A DNA stretch of 64,000 nucleotides from Desulfovibrio gilichinskyi (GCF_900177375.1 NZ_FWZU01000005.1:372001-436000); one strand, 5' to 3'. Numbered from the stretch's first letter, positions 1 to 10,632 are shown. A program made the numbers and translations. The notes: a model not told the origin generated them from the letters alone.

Positions 1-720
<720 letters not shown>

Positions 721-721
<1 letters not shown>

Positions 722-3261
722 TGACGAATTTGTCAGGTTTCGGGACTGCGACTCAAAACCTTCGTACCGGTAGAGATATTCTTCATGCGGCATGCTCTAA
801 GAGTATGCCGCATGATTTCTCACAACGTTTGGCTGCCTTGGTAGACAGATATTTCAGTGAGAGGCTTGCAGAAGCGGTTGCAGAGGGGATTCTTTCTGAC
901 TGTGAAGACCTTTGTGTGTTGGCTGTTGGCGGCTACGGCAGAGGAAAGCTTTCCCCGTTTTCAGATCTGGATGTTCTGGTACTTACAGACTTGTCTGAGG
1001 TTAGTCTTTTAGAAGGTCTGGCGGCTTTTTTGTTTCACCCTTTGTGGGATTTAAAATTTGATGTCGGGCATGCCGTTCGCACTGTTCAGCAGAATATTGA
1101 ACTTGCTAAAATAGATTTTAAGGTCTTGGCTTCATTTCTGGATTTACGTTTTTTAGCCGGAAATAATAAACTATATAAAAATCTTTCCAGTAAATTTGCT
1201 GAAGAGGTTCTTCCTGTTGCAGGCAGTTCTTTTTGCAATACTCTGTGGGAGAACCGTCAGACTGTGGGCGTCGGGATGGACTCGGTGGTCCTTGAGCCTG
1301 ATCTTAAAAATGGATGGGGTACTCTTCGAGATGTCCAGTTTGTGCATTGGTGCGCCTGTATAAAGGGTAACTATTCTCCCTTAAATGAAAAAGATCTTGA
1401 TGAGTTGCGAGATGGTGAAGCATTGCTGATACGAGCCCGTTCCGCCCTGCATTTGACTGCCGGTCGTAAAGTGGATCGTCTGGATATTGAAAGGGTTGCA
1501 GATGTGGCCGAGCTTTGCGGCGTAAAAGGGTATTCTCCGGCAAAGCGTGGTAACGATCTTTTAAATAAACTGCACTCTGCAATGATAAACGTCCGCTCTA
1601 TGGGTGATGCCCTTTATCGGGAATCTTTTATTAAAGATTTGAGGACGTTTATAGAATGGTCAGGGCCGATCAGTTTAAAATCAGCACTTGAACTTTTTGA
1701 ACATAAATCCAGAACAGGTAATCCTTTAACCCGTGAAGCCAGACGGGCTGTTTCAAATATAAATAGCGAAATAGATATCAGCCTTGGTGACGCACTGACG
1801 TTATTGATAAAAATTTTTGAAGCGCCATACGGCTGGCGAACTTCGCTTGAAATGCTCGACAGCGGTCTGTTTGATTCTTTTTTGCCTGAATTTTCCAAAG
1901 TTGCCGCTTTGATTCCGTATGATGGATATCATCGTTATCCGCCGGGAAGACATACACTGCTCGCAGTACAGAAATGTTGCTCCATATACAGAGATGAATT
2001 TGAAGGTCTGGAAAATCCTGACGGGGTCGGCCTGACTCCTGCTGATTTTGATATTTTGATGCTCGGAGCTTTTTTCCATGACATAGGAAAAGGTGGACGC
2101 GCTCACAGTGAACGGGGTGCCGAAATCACCTCAGAAATATTGTCACGAACTTCCTTTTCTGAACCATTCAAGGACGATGTTGTTTTTCTTGTGCGGGAGC
2201 ATTTATCACTTATCAAAGCTGCAAGGCGCATTGATTTAAGTGATGGCGATTCGCTACTTGAAGTTGCCGGCAAAGTTGGATCGCTCCGAAGGCTCAAGCT
2301 CCTTTTTATTTTATCCATGGCTGATTCGATGGCTACAGGTCCGCGGGCTTGGAACTCGTGGAGCGAATCTTTGCTCAGAGAGTTATACTCAGGGCTTAAT
2401 CAGGCTCTGGCTGAAGAATCCATGCATAAATTCGATAATGCTCAGACAATTGCTGAAACAAAAGCTGCGGTTATGGTTCTGGCTTCCGAGGTGATGGTTG
2501 GAGATACAGCTAGGTCAATGATTGAAGCAATGCCAGACAGATATCTTTTGAGCGAAGAACCGGAAGAAATTGTATGCCACATGAAGCAGGTTAGAGAGTT
2601 TAACAGTGCGTATGAAAAAGACCTTATCCGCAAACCTGGAGGAAAGGGTGGAAAGGGGCTTAACCTTGTCCGCGCAGCTCAAAACGGCGGTAACGGCAGA
2701 ACGAAAATAGTTATTTCCGCACGTGATCAGGATTTTCTTTTTGCCGCACAGACCGGAGCCTTGTCTCTTCATTCAATAAATATCCTTTCCGCAGATATTT
2801 TTTCATGGGCAGATGGAACCGCTGTGAATATTTTTACCGTTGAAACTCCTCCTGCGGAAACAACTCCTGCTGATATCTGGGCGCGGGTGGAAAGAGCTAT
2901 AATGTATTCTATGACCGGTAGACTTTCACTTGATTACAGATTGCACAAAAAGAGAAATTCTCTGCTTACTAAGGCAAAATTACAAAATGTTCCGACTCAG
3001 ATTCTGGTGGACAATGAGTCCAGTGAATTATGCACCATAGTTGAAGTTAGAACTCAGGATCGCTCCGGAATACTTTATGGAATGGCTGTAACTTTCTCTC
3101 GAATGAATATTGATTTGCGCATGGCAAGAATTTCTACCACCGGAGACAGTGTTTTTGATGTCTTTCATGTGGAAAGTGCGGGGTGCGGTAAAATAGAAGA
3201 CCGAGAGTACTTGAAAGAATTAGTAGGTGCGTTGGATTACGCTCTTGCAAGCGTGAAGTAA
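721..3261 (+). CDS. glnD: [Protein-PII] uridylyltransferase / uridylyl-removing enzyme
   Basis: 846 residues, close to the family length. Visible domains in order: a nucleotidyltransferase with GGYGRGKLSPFSDLDVLVL near residues 80-98, a helical linker, an HD domain (HTLLAVQ and FFHDIGKGGRAHSERGA near 400-465) for deuridylylation, and C-terminal ACT domains (IVEVRTQDRSGILYGMA near residue 770) that sense glutamine. The enzyme adds UMP to P-II under nitrogen limitation and removes it in excess. The start overlaps the upstream P-II stop by one base. No terminator was recognised before the next gene 81 bases later, which has its own ribosome site. Confidence 0.96.
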
Positions 3262-3342
3262 GTTTTGCGGTTTTATTAAAAGTATTTTTTGAATTTTAGA
3301 TGCCGTTTTGCTTGAGGTGGTTTTACTTAAAAGGAGCTGTTA

Positions 3343-5019
3343 ATGTTTTCTGAGACAATGACTCACATGGTCATAGATGCTTTGGTGTTTTTAGTTCTCT
3401 GTTTATTTTTAGTGTTTCTACCTGAGTATTTCAGTTCCGGCAGTGGTTTGTCTATAGTGGGCATTTTAGCCGCAGCGTTGGCAATTATTCTTGCTGTAGA
3501 TTTTATGAAAAGTTCACGGGTTCGCAATGATTGCGAATTGACTAATAAGTGGATGAAGAGTCTGTCGTGCGGACAAAAATTTAATGATGACTTTGAAAAA
3601 ATATTGAAAAAATATCCGGACGCGGCGGTTCTTGATGAGTTTGTAAAAAAATTGACATGTAAGCTTGATGATACCGAGAAGAATTACAGGATACAAAAAG
3701 AAAAAAAACTTAAGGCATACCGGCTTGTTGATGAAGCTCGCGCGCAGGCTGAGGATGCTCGTTGCAAAGGTTTGCTGTCTGCCTCCAAAAATCTTGAAAG
3801 CGCAGTTGAAGGAATTCGTAATGAATCCTCGTTGCTGGGAGATGCTACCAATCGCGCCCGCTCCGGCGCAGGCAAACAGCAGGAGCTGCTGGCCTCGGTT
3901 GTTTCGTCGATGGAGCAAATTGATGCATCCATAACTCAGGGAGCCAGAAATGCGGAAGCTGCTGCTGACGATGCTGAAAGCGCGGCAAAGCAGGCTTCAT
4001 CCGGTGAATTGGTACTTAATAAAACTATCGCATCAATCGGGTCTGTTTTAGCTAATTCTAATGAATTAAACGGGCTGGTTGAAAGTCTAGGAGTTCAGGC
4101 AAACGGAATAGGTAATATTATGGATGTTATTTCAGATATTGCCGATCAGACAAATCTTTTGGCATTGAACGCTGCAATTGAAGCCGCCAGAGCAGGCGAA
4201 GCAGGGCGCGGATTTGCTGTGGTCGCTGATGAAGTCCGTAAACTTGCGGAAAAGACTATGGACGCAACTCGTGACGTAGGGGCGGAAATAGGTAAAATCC
4301 AGAAACATGTTGAACAGACAATTGCCGGAGTCGATTCCATTGCCGGGCTTGCCGGAGAAGCTTCCAACCTTGCTTCCATGTCTGGTGAAGCTCTGGTTGA
4401 AATAGTTTCGCTTGCAGGAAAAAGTTCTGAAAGGGTCCGTAAGATTGCGCAGGAAGCGGTACAGCAGGCAGAGGCCAGTAATATTGTAAGAGATGCAATT
4501 ACGGAAGTTCATTCTATCTCAGATGAGACTGATGACGCTATGTCAGGAGCCGCTGAGTCTATTACCGTTCTTGGTGGACGCATATCCGATCTTGATGATA
4601 TGATAGGTGTATTCCAGCTAGTCGGTAACGGTGAAGTTCAGGAAGTGATAAATCAGCTTGCTAAATCTCCTGATATTTTATCTCGTAATAGAGAATTGCA
4701 GGAGCGCGCAATGAGAAAAGTTGTGCGCGGGAATCAGTTTCTTGAACTTCTTTACATTACCGATCAGAACGGAGTTCAGACAGTCAGTAATATTTCCGGG
4801 CATGGGCAGGGGTATGCTGAGGACAAGTCTTCATTCGGAAAAAACTGGTCTGAAAGGCCTTGGTTTTCAGCCCCTCTTGAAAGTAAAACATTGTACATTT
4901 CAGATGCTTATAAGTCTTCAGCTTCTGGGACTAATTGCATCACAGTTTCCGGTCCTTTTCTTAATGCTAAAGGAGAAGTCCTCGGAGTTATTGCTGCAGA
5001 CGTTATGATAAACTGTTAA
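3343..5019 (+). CDS. Methyl-accepting chemotaxis protein with C-terminal Cache-like domain
   Basis: 558 residues, preceded by a good AAGGAG ribosome site. Two hydrophobic helices lie within the first 55 residues with almost no periplasmic loop, so no conventional periplasmic sensor is present. The coiled-coil signalling domain has the conserved tip [20 protein letters not shown] starting near residue 266. After the signalling domain, roughly residues 455-558 resemble a Cache/PDC fold ([14 protein letters not shown], then [20 protein letters not shown] and ITVSGPF...[11 protein letters not shown]). With this topology that sensor should be cytoplasmic. The signal sensed is unknown. The receptor should signal to a CheA/CheW array, which is not in the window. 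Confidence 0.9.
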   Translation: MFSETMTHMVIDALVFLVLCLFLVFLPEYFSSGSGLSIVGILAAALAIILAVDFMKSSRVRNDCELTNKWMKSLSCGQKFNDDFEKILKKYPDAAVLDEFVKKLTCKLDDTEKNYRIQKEKKLKAYRLVDEARAQAEDARCKGLLSASKNLESAVEGIRNESSLLGDATNRARSGAGKQQELLASVVSSMEQIDASITQGARNAEAAADDAESAAKQASSGELVLNKTIASIGSVLANSNELNGLVESLGVQANGIGNIMDVISDIADQTNLLALNAAIEAARAGEAGRGFAVVADEVRKLAEKTMDATRDVGAEIGKIQKHVEQTIAGVDSIAGLAGEASNLASMSGEALVEIVSLAGKSSERVRKIAQEAVQQAEASNIVRDAITEVHSISDETDDAMSGAAESITVLGGRISDLDDMIGVFQLVGNGEVQEVINQLAKSPDILSRNRELQERAMRKVVRGNQFLELLYITDQNGVQTVSNISGHGQGYAEDKSSFGKNWSERPWFSAPLESKTLYISDAYKSSASGTNCITVSGPFLNAKGEVLGVIAADVMINC

Positions 5020-5044
5020 TTCGGGTTGAAAATAATGTGTCTCG

Positions 5045-5058
5045 GCGATTATAATCGC
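5045..5058. promoter_or_regulatory. 14-bp perfect palindrome upstream of purD
   Basis: GCGATTATAATCGC is a perfect inverted repeat 71 bases before the purD start and 26 bases after the chemoreceptor stop. There is no T-run after it, so it does not look like a terminator. It could be an operator, but the regulator is unknown and a chance palindrome is possible. Confidence 0.3.
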
Positions 5059-5128
5059 AGTGCTTTTCTTGCCAAAATGCCGATATTTATCTAAGTGAGC
5101 CCTAGCTTAATCAGTGGAGAGAGAAATT

Positions 5129-6400
5129 ATGAAAGTACTTATAGTCGGTTCAGGCGGAAGGGAACATGCACTTGCCTGGAAGCTTGGACAGAGTCCGAAA
5201 GTTTCTGAAATTTTTATCGCACCGGGAAACGGTGGAACCCGTCTGGAAGGGACCAACGTTCCTATTAAGGACGATGATTTACCCGGACTGGTTAAATTCG
5301 CTAAAGAAAATAAAATAGATCTCGTGGTCGCCGGACCTGAATTGCCGCTTGTTCTCGGCATTAAAGAAGCCCTTGCCAAAGAAGGAATTCCTTGTTTCGG
5401 TCCCGGAGCATATGCCGCCAATCTTGAAGGCAGCAAAGCTTTCTCGAAAATGGTTATGCGCGATTCCGGCGTACCTACTGCTCCGTTTCAGGTTTTTGAA
5501 GAATTTGAGCGGGCTAAGGCTTTTGTTGAAAGCAAAGGTGCCCCGATAGTCATCAAAGCTGACGGGCTTGCCGCAGGGAAAGGGGTTGTGGTTGCTTCCA
5601 CAGTTGAAGAGGCGATTGAATCTCTTGAAGCAATGATGGTCGCAAAAGAGTTCGGTTCTGCCGGAGAAAGAGTTGTTATTGAAGAAGCTCTTAAAGGTGA
5701 AGAAGCTTCTTTTCTGGCATTTTGTTCCGGTGAAGAATACGCACTGCTCCCTTCTGCGCAGGATCACAAAGCTGTTGGCGAAGGCGATACCGGGCCTAAT
5801 ACCGGCGGTATGGGCGCATATAGCCCTGCACCGATTCTGCCACAGGAAAAATATGAAGAAACTGCAGAACTGGTCATCAAACCTGTACTCAAACTTCTGG
5901 CGGACCGAGGGGAGCCTTTCGTGGGTATCCTTTACGCCGGACTTATGTACACCCCTGATGGTCCTTCTGTCCTTGAATATAATGTCCGTTTCGGTGATCC
6001 TGAGTGTCAGCCGCTGTTAATGCGTCTGGACAGCGATCTTGCCGAAATTATGCTCGCTTGTGTTGAAAACAGAATCTCCGAAGTAGAAGTTAAGCTGAAA
6101 TCAGAAACAACTTTATGTGTTGTAATGGCTGCCGGCGGCTATCCCGGCTCTTATGAAAAGGGAATGGAGATTACCGGATTTGAAGAAGCAGAGCAGGTTG
6201 ATGGTGTAAAAGTTTTTCAGGCCGGAACTACTTACAAGGACGGCAAAACTCTTACCAACGGCGGACGAGTACTGGGTGTAACCGCTCTCGGGGCCGACCT
6301 CGGCGCGGCACAGGCTCGTGCATATGAAGCGGTAGCAAAGCTTTCGTTCAAGGATGCGTATTACCGTCGTGACATAGGAAATAAAGGTTTTAAAAAATGA
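5129..6400 (+). CDS. purD: Phosphoribosylamine--glycine ligase (GAR synthetase)
   Basis: 423 residues from the ATG at 5129, chosen because GGAGAGAGA lies just upstream and the protein then begins MKVLIVGSGGREHALAWKL, the exact family N-terminus; an upstream in-frame ATG at 5114 would add five unrelated residues and precede the ribosome site. ATP-grasp features include VIKADGLAAGKGVVVA, the GDTGPNTGGMGAYSPAP loop and FGDPECQPL. The enzyme makes glycinamide ribonucleotide in de novo purine synthesis in the cytoplasm. Its stop overlaps the purE start (ATGA), so the two are an operon. Confidence 0.96.
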   Translation: MKVLIVGSGGREHALAWKLGQSPKVSEIFIAPGNGGTRLEGTNVPIKDDDLPGLVKFAKENKIDLVVAGPELPLVLGIKEALAKEGIPCFGPGAYAANLEGSKAFSKMVMRDSGVPTAPFQVFEEFERAKAFVESKGAPIVIKADGLAAGKGVVVASTVEEAIESLEAMMVAKEFGSAGERVVIEEALKGEEASFLAFCSGEEYALLPSAQDHKAVGEGDTGPNTGGMGAYSPAPILPQEKYEETAELVIKPVLKLLADRGEPFVGILYAGLMYTPDGPSVLEYNVRFGDPECQPLLMRLDSDLAEIMLACVENRISEVEVKLKSETTLCVVMAAGGYPGSYEKGMEITGFEEAEQVDGVKVFQAGTTYKDGKTLTNGGRVLGVTALGADLGAAQARAYEAVAKLSFKDAYYRRDIGNKGFKK

Positions 6401-6891
6401 GTGTAAAAGTAGCAATCTTTATGGGCTCCATCTCTGACAGGGACACAATGCAACCCTGTTCAGATTTGTTGACCAAGCTTGGTATTCCTCATGTGTTTAC
6501 TGTATCTTCTGCTCATCGTACTCCTGAAAGGACTGCGAAGCTTGTGAAGGATTTTGAAGCCGACGGGTGTCAGGTCTTTATCTGTGCTGCCGGACTTGCC
6601 GCCCACCTTGCAGGAGCGGTGGCAGCTAAAACAATCAAGCCCGTTCTCGGCGTACCCATATGCGGCTCGCCACTTGGCGGAATGGACGCTCTTTTGGCGA
6701 CAGTTCAGATGCCTCCGGGATTTCCAGTCGGAACTCTTGCTCTTGATAAAGTCGGATCGAAGAATGCCGCATGGATGGCTGCTCAGATTATTGCTTTGCA
6801 TGATAGCGATGTTGCGGAAAAGATTTATCAGGCCAGACGTGAATTTGTTGAATCTGTAGAAAAAGCTGCAGCAGAACTTGAATCTGCATAG
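6397..6891 (+). CDS. purE: 5-(carboxyamino)imidazole ribonucleotide mutase
   Basis: 164 residues. Begins [19 protein letters not shown] and contains SSAHRTPER, the class I-type substrate loop with its catalytic His, and [10 protein letters not shown] followed by [17 protein letters not shown]. Class I PurE converts N5-CAIR to CAIR. The glycine-rich loop (GLAAHLAG rather than GGAAHLPG) is a variant but keeps the essential His. It overlaps purD by four bases and is followed by a clear terminator. Class assignment rests on motif reading only. Confidence 0.93.
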   Translation: MSVKVAIFMGSISDRDTMQPCSDLLTKLGIPHVFTVSSAHRTPERTAKLVKDFEADGCQVFICAAGLAAHLAGAVAAKTIKPVLGVPICGSPLGGMDALLATVQMPPGFPVGTLALDKVGSKNAAWMAAQIIALHDSDVAEKIYQARREFVESVEKAAAELESA

Positions 6892-6933
6892 TTTAGCTGT
6901 GTAAATTATTTCAGGATTATATAGAACTTATTT

Positions 6934-6974
6934 AAACCGGGGTTGATATTGTATCAAGTCCGGTTTCTTTTTTA
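6934..6974 (+). terminator. Rho-independent terminator after purE
   Basis: AAACCGG pairs with CCGGTTT and, inside, TTGATA pairs with TATCAA; a T-rich run follows. It closes the purD-purE unit and touches the end of the converging receiver gene. Confidence 0.8.
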
Positions 6975-7337
6975 TTCCATCATGGAGTGGACCGTTTTTA
7001 AAAGTTCTTCCTGAGAGAAAGGTTTTACCAGAGCTGCCTTTGCACCAAGGGCTTTAGCCTGTTTAAGGTATTCCAGTCCTGTATATTCCCCTCCGCCTGA
7101 AATAACTAAAATTTTGCTCTCTATCTTCTTTTGTTTGATTTCAAGTATTGTTTGGATACCATCCATATTGGGCATGAAAATATCAATGATGACGAGATCA
7201 ATTGTGTTTGTTTTAAACAGCTCCAGCCCTTCTTCACCGTCAAGTGCCGTTAGAATCTCTACAGATTCATCTCTCAAATAGTGTTTGAGAAGATCCAGCA
7301 TCTTAGGGTCGTCATCAATTATAAGGAAAGTTTTCAT
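6972..7337 (-). CDS. Single-domain response regulator (CheY-like receiver)
   Basis: 121 residues, all one receiver domain. The acidic pocket is DDD at 8-10, the phosphoacceptor is Asp52 in IIDIFMP, the switch Ser is Ser80 in VISGGG, and Lys105 is in VKPF. There is no output domain, so it should act by protein contact or as a phosphate carrier. The ISGGGEY stretch is common in stand-alone receivers that pair with large hybrid kinases in this group, but no partner kinase is adjacent. The nearest gene upstream on the same strand encodes an HPt protein, so both may belong to one phosphorelay. The ribosome site is weak. Confidence 0.88.
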   Translation of the reverse strand: MKTFLIIDDDPKMLDLLKHYLRDESVEILTALDGEEGLELFKTNTIDLVIIDIFMPNMDGIQTILEIKQKKIESKILVISGGGEYTGLEYLKQAKALGAKAALVKPFSQEELLKTVHSMME

Positions 7338-7436
7338 TTTTGTTTCTCAGCTAAAAATTATTAATACTACATGTTATGACATTCTGTTAAAAAACGGAAG
7401 GAATCTTCAAGTAGAATTGTTTCTGTACACGAAATT

Positions 7437-7784
7437 TTATTCGTATGGCAAAACTTTCAGAGCAATTGAAACTTCTTGCGCAACTAGTTCATACATGTCG
7501 TCTATATTTGTCAGTTCTTTATTTCTGAGAGCTTTTTCTAAAAAGTCACTTTCAATATGTGCTTTTATCGCGCCTACCGCGCCTGATTCCCCTTTGAGGG
7601 TGTGGGCGTAGATGCTCGCCTTTTCCCAATTCTTTTCGCAGATAGCTTTTTTAATAGTTATTAAATGCTTAGCTGCTTCTTCCCTGTAGATCGCAATTGC
7701 GGCGTTTAGCAATTCACGATCTCCGGCAAAACGGGTTAAGGCCAGTTCAAGGTTAAATTTGTCAGGGTAGTCGGATAAGTCCAT
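7437..7784 (-). CDS. HPt domain phosphotransfer protein
   Basis: 115 residues, mostly helical. The motif AHTLKGESGAVGA carries the phosphorylatable His61 followed by the family Lys-Gly. HPt proteins relay phosphate between a hybrid kinase receiver and a final response regulator. The gene is co-directional with the single receiver gene 99 bases downstream. No catalytic kinase domain is present. Which kinase it serves cannot be told from the window. Confidence 0.85.
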   Translation of the reverse strand: MDLSDYPDKFNLELALTRFAGDRELLNAAIAIYREEAAKHLITIKKAICEKNWEKASIYAHTLKGESGAVGAIKAHIESDFLEKALRNKELTNIDDMYELVAQEVSIALKVLPYE

Positions 7785-7912
7785 GTAAAGTTATTCCCTT
7801 TTCATTTGTTCTGAAAATCTTTTTTAATCAACTATAATTCCGGTTTTTTTCTTTAGCCTTATGATACTAACCTATCCTTACTTTGTGTTCAATATGGACT
7901 TTGTCATCTGAT

Positions 7913-7949
7913 AAAAAAAGGCCCTAATTGCAACTTGCAATCAGGGCCT
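7913..7949 (-). terminator. Rho-independent terminator after htpG
   Basis: On the minus strand GGCCCT(G)ATTGCA pairs with TGCAAT(T)AGGGCC and seven T follow. It lies 28 bases past the htpG stop. Confidence 0.88.
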
Positions 7950-7975
7950 AAGATCTAAACCGGTATATGGAAGGG

Positions 7976-9874
7976 CTAGTTCTTTTTATCTAGTTCAGCG
8001 TACCATCCGCTGGCTTTGGTGAGCAGGCTTTGAATTCTGCCGACAAGAGCGTGAGGATCGTTGAGGTATCCTTCAAGAAGGAGTGCTGATTCAAGTAATT
8101 GTTTGGATGAAAGTTCAATGAATTCATCATCGGGGTTTGTTTCAAAGATTTCAAGCATTGAACGGAGCAGAGGATGGTCTGCATTGATTTCCATGGTCTT
8201 GGTAGGGATAGAAGTATCCTTGTTCATGACCTTCATGATTTTTTCCATGGAAGAAGTCATTGCTCCGTTCGGGCTGATCAGACGGCAAGGGCTGTCACTC
8301 AGTCTTTCGGATATTTTAACTTCAGCGACCTGTTCGCCTAAAACTTCTTTCATCTTTGCTGCAAGAGCGTCCATGTCTTTAGACTGTTCTTCGCTAAGAG
8401 GTGTAGCTTCATGTTCTTTTTTAGCTGATTCAAATTTATCCAGCTTTTCAAGGTCTGCGTACTCTGCGGAAACAAGGGTGAATTCCTTATGTTCGCGGAG
8501 GCTTTCCATAACGAACTCATCAATCGGTTCGTAGAGGTAAAGAACTTCGATATTTTTGTTGCGGAAGATTTCAAGATGCGGGTTAAGGTTGGCAGCTTCG
8601 CGGCTGGCAACAAACGCATAGTATATTTCTTTCTGTCCTTCTTTGACGCGTTCGATGTAATCATCAAATGAAACTAAAGCTTCACCGTCAGATTTGGATG
8701 AATCAAAGCGGAGCAGGTTTGCGTATTTATCTTTGTTTAAGAAGTCCTGATGTCCGGCCTTGAATATTTTAGCGTGTGCTTTCCAGAACTTTGCATATGT
8801 TTCAGGGTCGTCTTTCGCAGTTTTTTCAAGCTGAGAGAGAACCTGTTTAGTCATTGTTGAACGGATTTTGCCGATGAGCAGATTGTCCTGAAGAGTTTCG
8901 CGGGAAATATTCAGAGGCAGATCTTCGGTATCCACAACACCTTTGATGAAGCTCAGGTATTCAGGCAGCAGATTCTTGTTCTGACGTTCAATCAGAACTC
9001 TGCGGACATAAAGGTCAATCCCCCAATTGTCGCGGTCCATGCCGAATATATCGAGATCTTTTTCAGGCACGAAAAGAAGGCTGTTGAACTGTACCGGCGC
9101 GTCAACGGAGAAATGAAGTGTGCTGATCGGAGCCTGAGGATCGTAGGTGAGGAATTTATAAAATTCTTCGTACTGTTCAGGTTTGATCTGGAATTTAGGT
9201 TCACGCCAGAGAGCTGTTACTGTGTTGACTCTTTCACCGCCGATCATGATGGGGAAAGACACAAAATTGGAATGCTTGGAGACAATTCCTTTAAGGGTGT
9301 CTTCGGAACCGAAACGTTTAACCATGTCTTCTTTCAGGAAGATTTCAATGGTTGTTCCATGTGGCAGTTCTTCATCAAGAACGGTCAGTTCGTAGTTGGT
9401 CTTTCCGTCGGAAATCCACTGAATAGCAGGGGCGTCTTTTTTGAAAGATTTTGTGCGGACAACAACTTTGTCAGAAACCATATATGCGGAGTAGAAACCT
9501 ACACCGAAACGCCCGATGAGGCTGTCGAGGCTCTCATTTGTATCAGCGGCCTGTTTGATGAACTCCGCGGAGCCGGAATGAGCTATTGTTCCGATATTAG
9601 CCATGACTTCGTCTTTGGTCATGCCTATTCCGGTGTCGGCAACGGTGATAGATTTGGCTTCTTCGTTGTAGGATATGCTGATCTGAGGTTCAATCTCGTC
9701 ATCAAGAGCTGGGTCGCGATTGGTTTCAAAGCGCATTTTATCAAGAGCATCGGATGCGTTTGAAACGAGTTCTCTGAGGAAGATTTCGCGGTTTGTGTAG
9801 AGGGAGTGGACAAGGATGTCCAGAAGCTGGTTTATCTCAGCTTTAAATTCAAATTTTTCTGTCTGTTCAGTCAT
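7976..9874 (-). CDS. htpG: Molecular chaperone HtpG (Hsp90)
   Basis: 632 residues from the ATG at 9874, selected because GGAGGAAAA stands directly upstream and the protein then starts MTEQTEKFEFKAEINQLLDI, the family N-terminus; an upstream in-frame ATG would add 33 unrelated residues translated from the control region. GHKL ATPase motifs are visible: ELVSNASDALDK, DTGIGMT and GRFGVGFYSAYMV. The middle and dimerisation domains are complete. The cytosolic ATP-dependent chaperone helps refold proteins under stress. Two long palindromes lie between it and the upstream MerR-like gene, suggesting specific control. Confidence 0.97.
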   Translation of the reverse strand: MTEQTEKFEFKAEINQLLDILVHSLYTNREIFLRELVSNASDALDKMRFETNRDPALDDEIEPQISISYNEEAKSITVADTGIGMTKDEVMANIGTIAHSGSAEFIKQAADTNESLDSLIGRFGVGFYSAYMVSDKVVVRTKSFKKDAPAIQWISDGKTNYELTVLDEELPHGTTIEIFLKEDMVKRFGSEDTLKGIVSKHSNFVSFPIMIGGERVNTVTALWREPKFQIKPEQYEEFYKFLTYDPQAPISTLHFSVDAPVQFNSLLFVPEKDLDIFGMDRDNWGIDLYVRRVLIERQNKNLLPEYLSFIKGVVDTEDLPLNISRETLQDNLLIGKIRSTMTKQVLSQLEKTAKDDPETYAKFWKAHAKIFKAGHQDFLNKDKYANLLRFDSSKSDGEALVSFDDYIERVKEGQKEIYYAFVASREAANLNPHLEIFRNKNIEVLYLYEPIDEFVMESLREHKEFTLVSAEYADLEKLDKFESAKKEHEATPLSEEQSKDMDALAAKMKEVLGEQVAEVKISERLSDSPCRLISPNGAMTSSMEKIMKVMNKDTSIPTKTMEINADHPLLRSMLEIFETNPDDEFIELSSKQLLESALLLEGYLNDPHALVGRIQSLLTKASGWYAELDKKN

Positions 9875-9898
9875 CAGTTTTCCTCCAATAATTAAATT

Positions 9899-9929
9899 CC
9901 TTTCGACTGCCAATTTAGCAGTCGAAAGG
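9899..9929 (-). promoter_or_regulatory. Perfect 12-bp inverted repeat in the htpG leader
   Basis: CCTTTCGACTGC (9899-9910) and GCAGTCGAAAGG (9918-9929) are exact inverted copies around a 7-base loop, 25 bases before the htpG start. It is not followed by T residues, so it is not a terminator. It resembles neither CIRCE arm (TTAGCACTC/GAGTGCTAA) well enough to be called one. It may be an operator or an mRNA hairpin acting on htpG expression. Confidence 0.6.
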
Positions 9930-9957
9930 CTGATATGGTGAGAATAAGTGGAAAGCC

Positions 9958-9981
9958 TTGCTGTCATGATCATGGCAGCAA
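9958..9981. promoter_or_regulatory. 24-bp inverted repeat upstream of htpG
   Basis: TTGCTG-t-CATGATCATG-g-CAGCAA is self-complementary apart from one mismatched pair. It lies between the MerR-like gene stop (10000) and htpG (9874). Its size and symmetry fit a dimeric regulator operator; which protein binds is unknown. Confidence 0.5.
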
Positions 9982-9999
9982 ATACGGCTTGCTTGTAGG

Positions 10000-10632
10000 C
10001 TATTTAGTTACGGCTTTCAGCTTGTCAAGAAGGAACTTTTCAAGTTCGCGTCTGTCCTTGCGTAATCTAACCAGTTCAGCTTCCATTATGGAGAGTTTAT
10101 CTTTAAGGCAGATATTTTCTTTTTGCAGGTCTTGAATGTCTTCACCCTGTTCGCATACATCTTTGGCTGTCTTTTCCATGCCGCAACGAAGTTCATCGGC
10201 CATTCCACCTTCGGCGGGGATAGCTCTTTGCGTGATATTTGAAAGCAGACCTTTTAATCCTTCAGTTATGGATTTAGCTATTTCTGCTCCCATTGCGGCA
10301 GCCATTTGCACAGCCGGTTCCATCTCTATAGATTTAAACTGCGCAGGAGAGGATTGCGGAGGAATATCCTGAGAAGGTTGTTCAATTGCAACGTTGACCG
10401 GATATTTTCTGGAAAGGTCAGCCATAACATCTTCGGCAGTATGCCCTTGCTTAAGCATGGATGCTATCAGTGAAAAAATTTCAACAGCTTCAGGCTTAAA
10501 ACGTTTTTGCCTGTTTCTGCCTGTGCTCGGCAGATACTGGGCAAATCTGTTTTTCCAGTAATGAAGAGTTGACTCCGGGACTTCAAGTAAGCGGGATATT
10601 TCTGCTATGGAAAGAAGTTTTTTATCCGTCAC
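10000..10632 (-). CDS. MerR-like helix-turn-helix regulator with C-terminal coiled coil
   Basis: 210 residues from a GTG at 10632, preferred over a TTG at 10647 because CGGAG precedes the GTG at a normal distance and the TTG has no ribosome site. The N-terminus holds a winged-helix motif (LLSIAEISRLLEVPESTLHYWKNRF) and a second helix pair (GHTAEDVMADL) as in MerR-family DNA-binding domains. The C-terminal third is a heptad-rich coiled coil (EDIQDLQKENICLKDKL). No metal- or ligand-binding domain was recognised. It lies upstream of htpG on the same strand with two palindromes between, so a heat-shock-related role is possible but is inference. Confidence 0.75.
   Translation of the reverse strand: MTDKKLLSIAEISRLLEVPESTLHYWKNRFAQYLPSTGRNRQKRFKPEAVEIFSLIASMLKQGHTAEDVMADLSRKYPVNVAIEQPSQDIPPQSSPAQFKSIEMEPAVQMAAAMGAEIAKSITEGLKGLLSNITQRAIPAEGGMADELRCGMEKTAKDVCEQGEDIQDLQKENICLKDKLSIMEAELVRLRKDRRELEKFLLDKLKAVTK

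Noticed and set aside
5075-5100. Flagellar sigma-28 promoter (GCCGATAT) before purD
   Set aside because: No TAAAGTTT-like -35 at the right distance, and purD is not a motility gene.
6397-6891. Class II PurE (AIR carboxylase)
   Set aside because: SAHRTP and the AAHL loop are of class I type; the class II GRSNALSG-like loop is absent.
9899-9929. CIRCE element (HrcA operator) before htpG
   Set aside because: Arms are not TTAGCACTC/GAGTGCTAA and the spacer is 7 rather than 9 bases.
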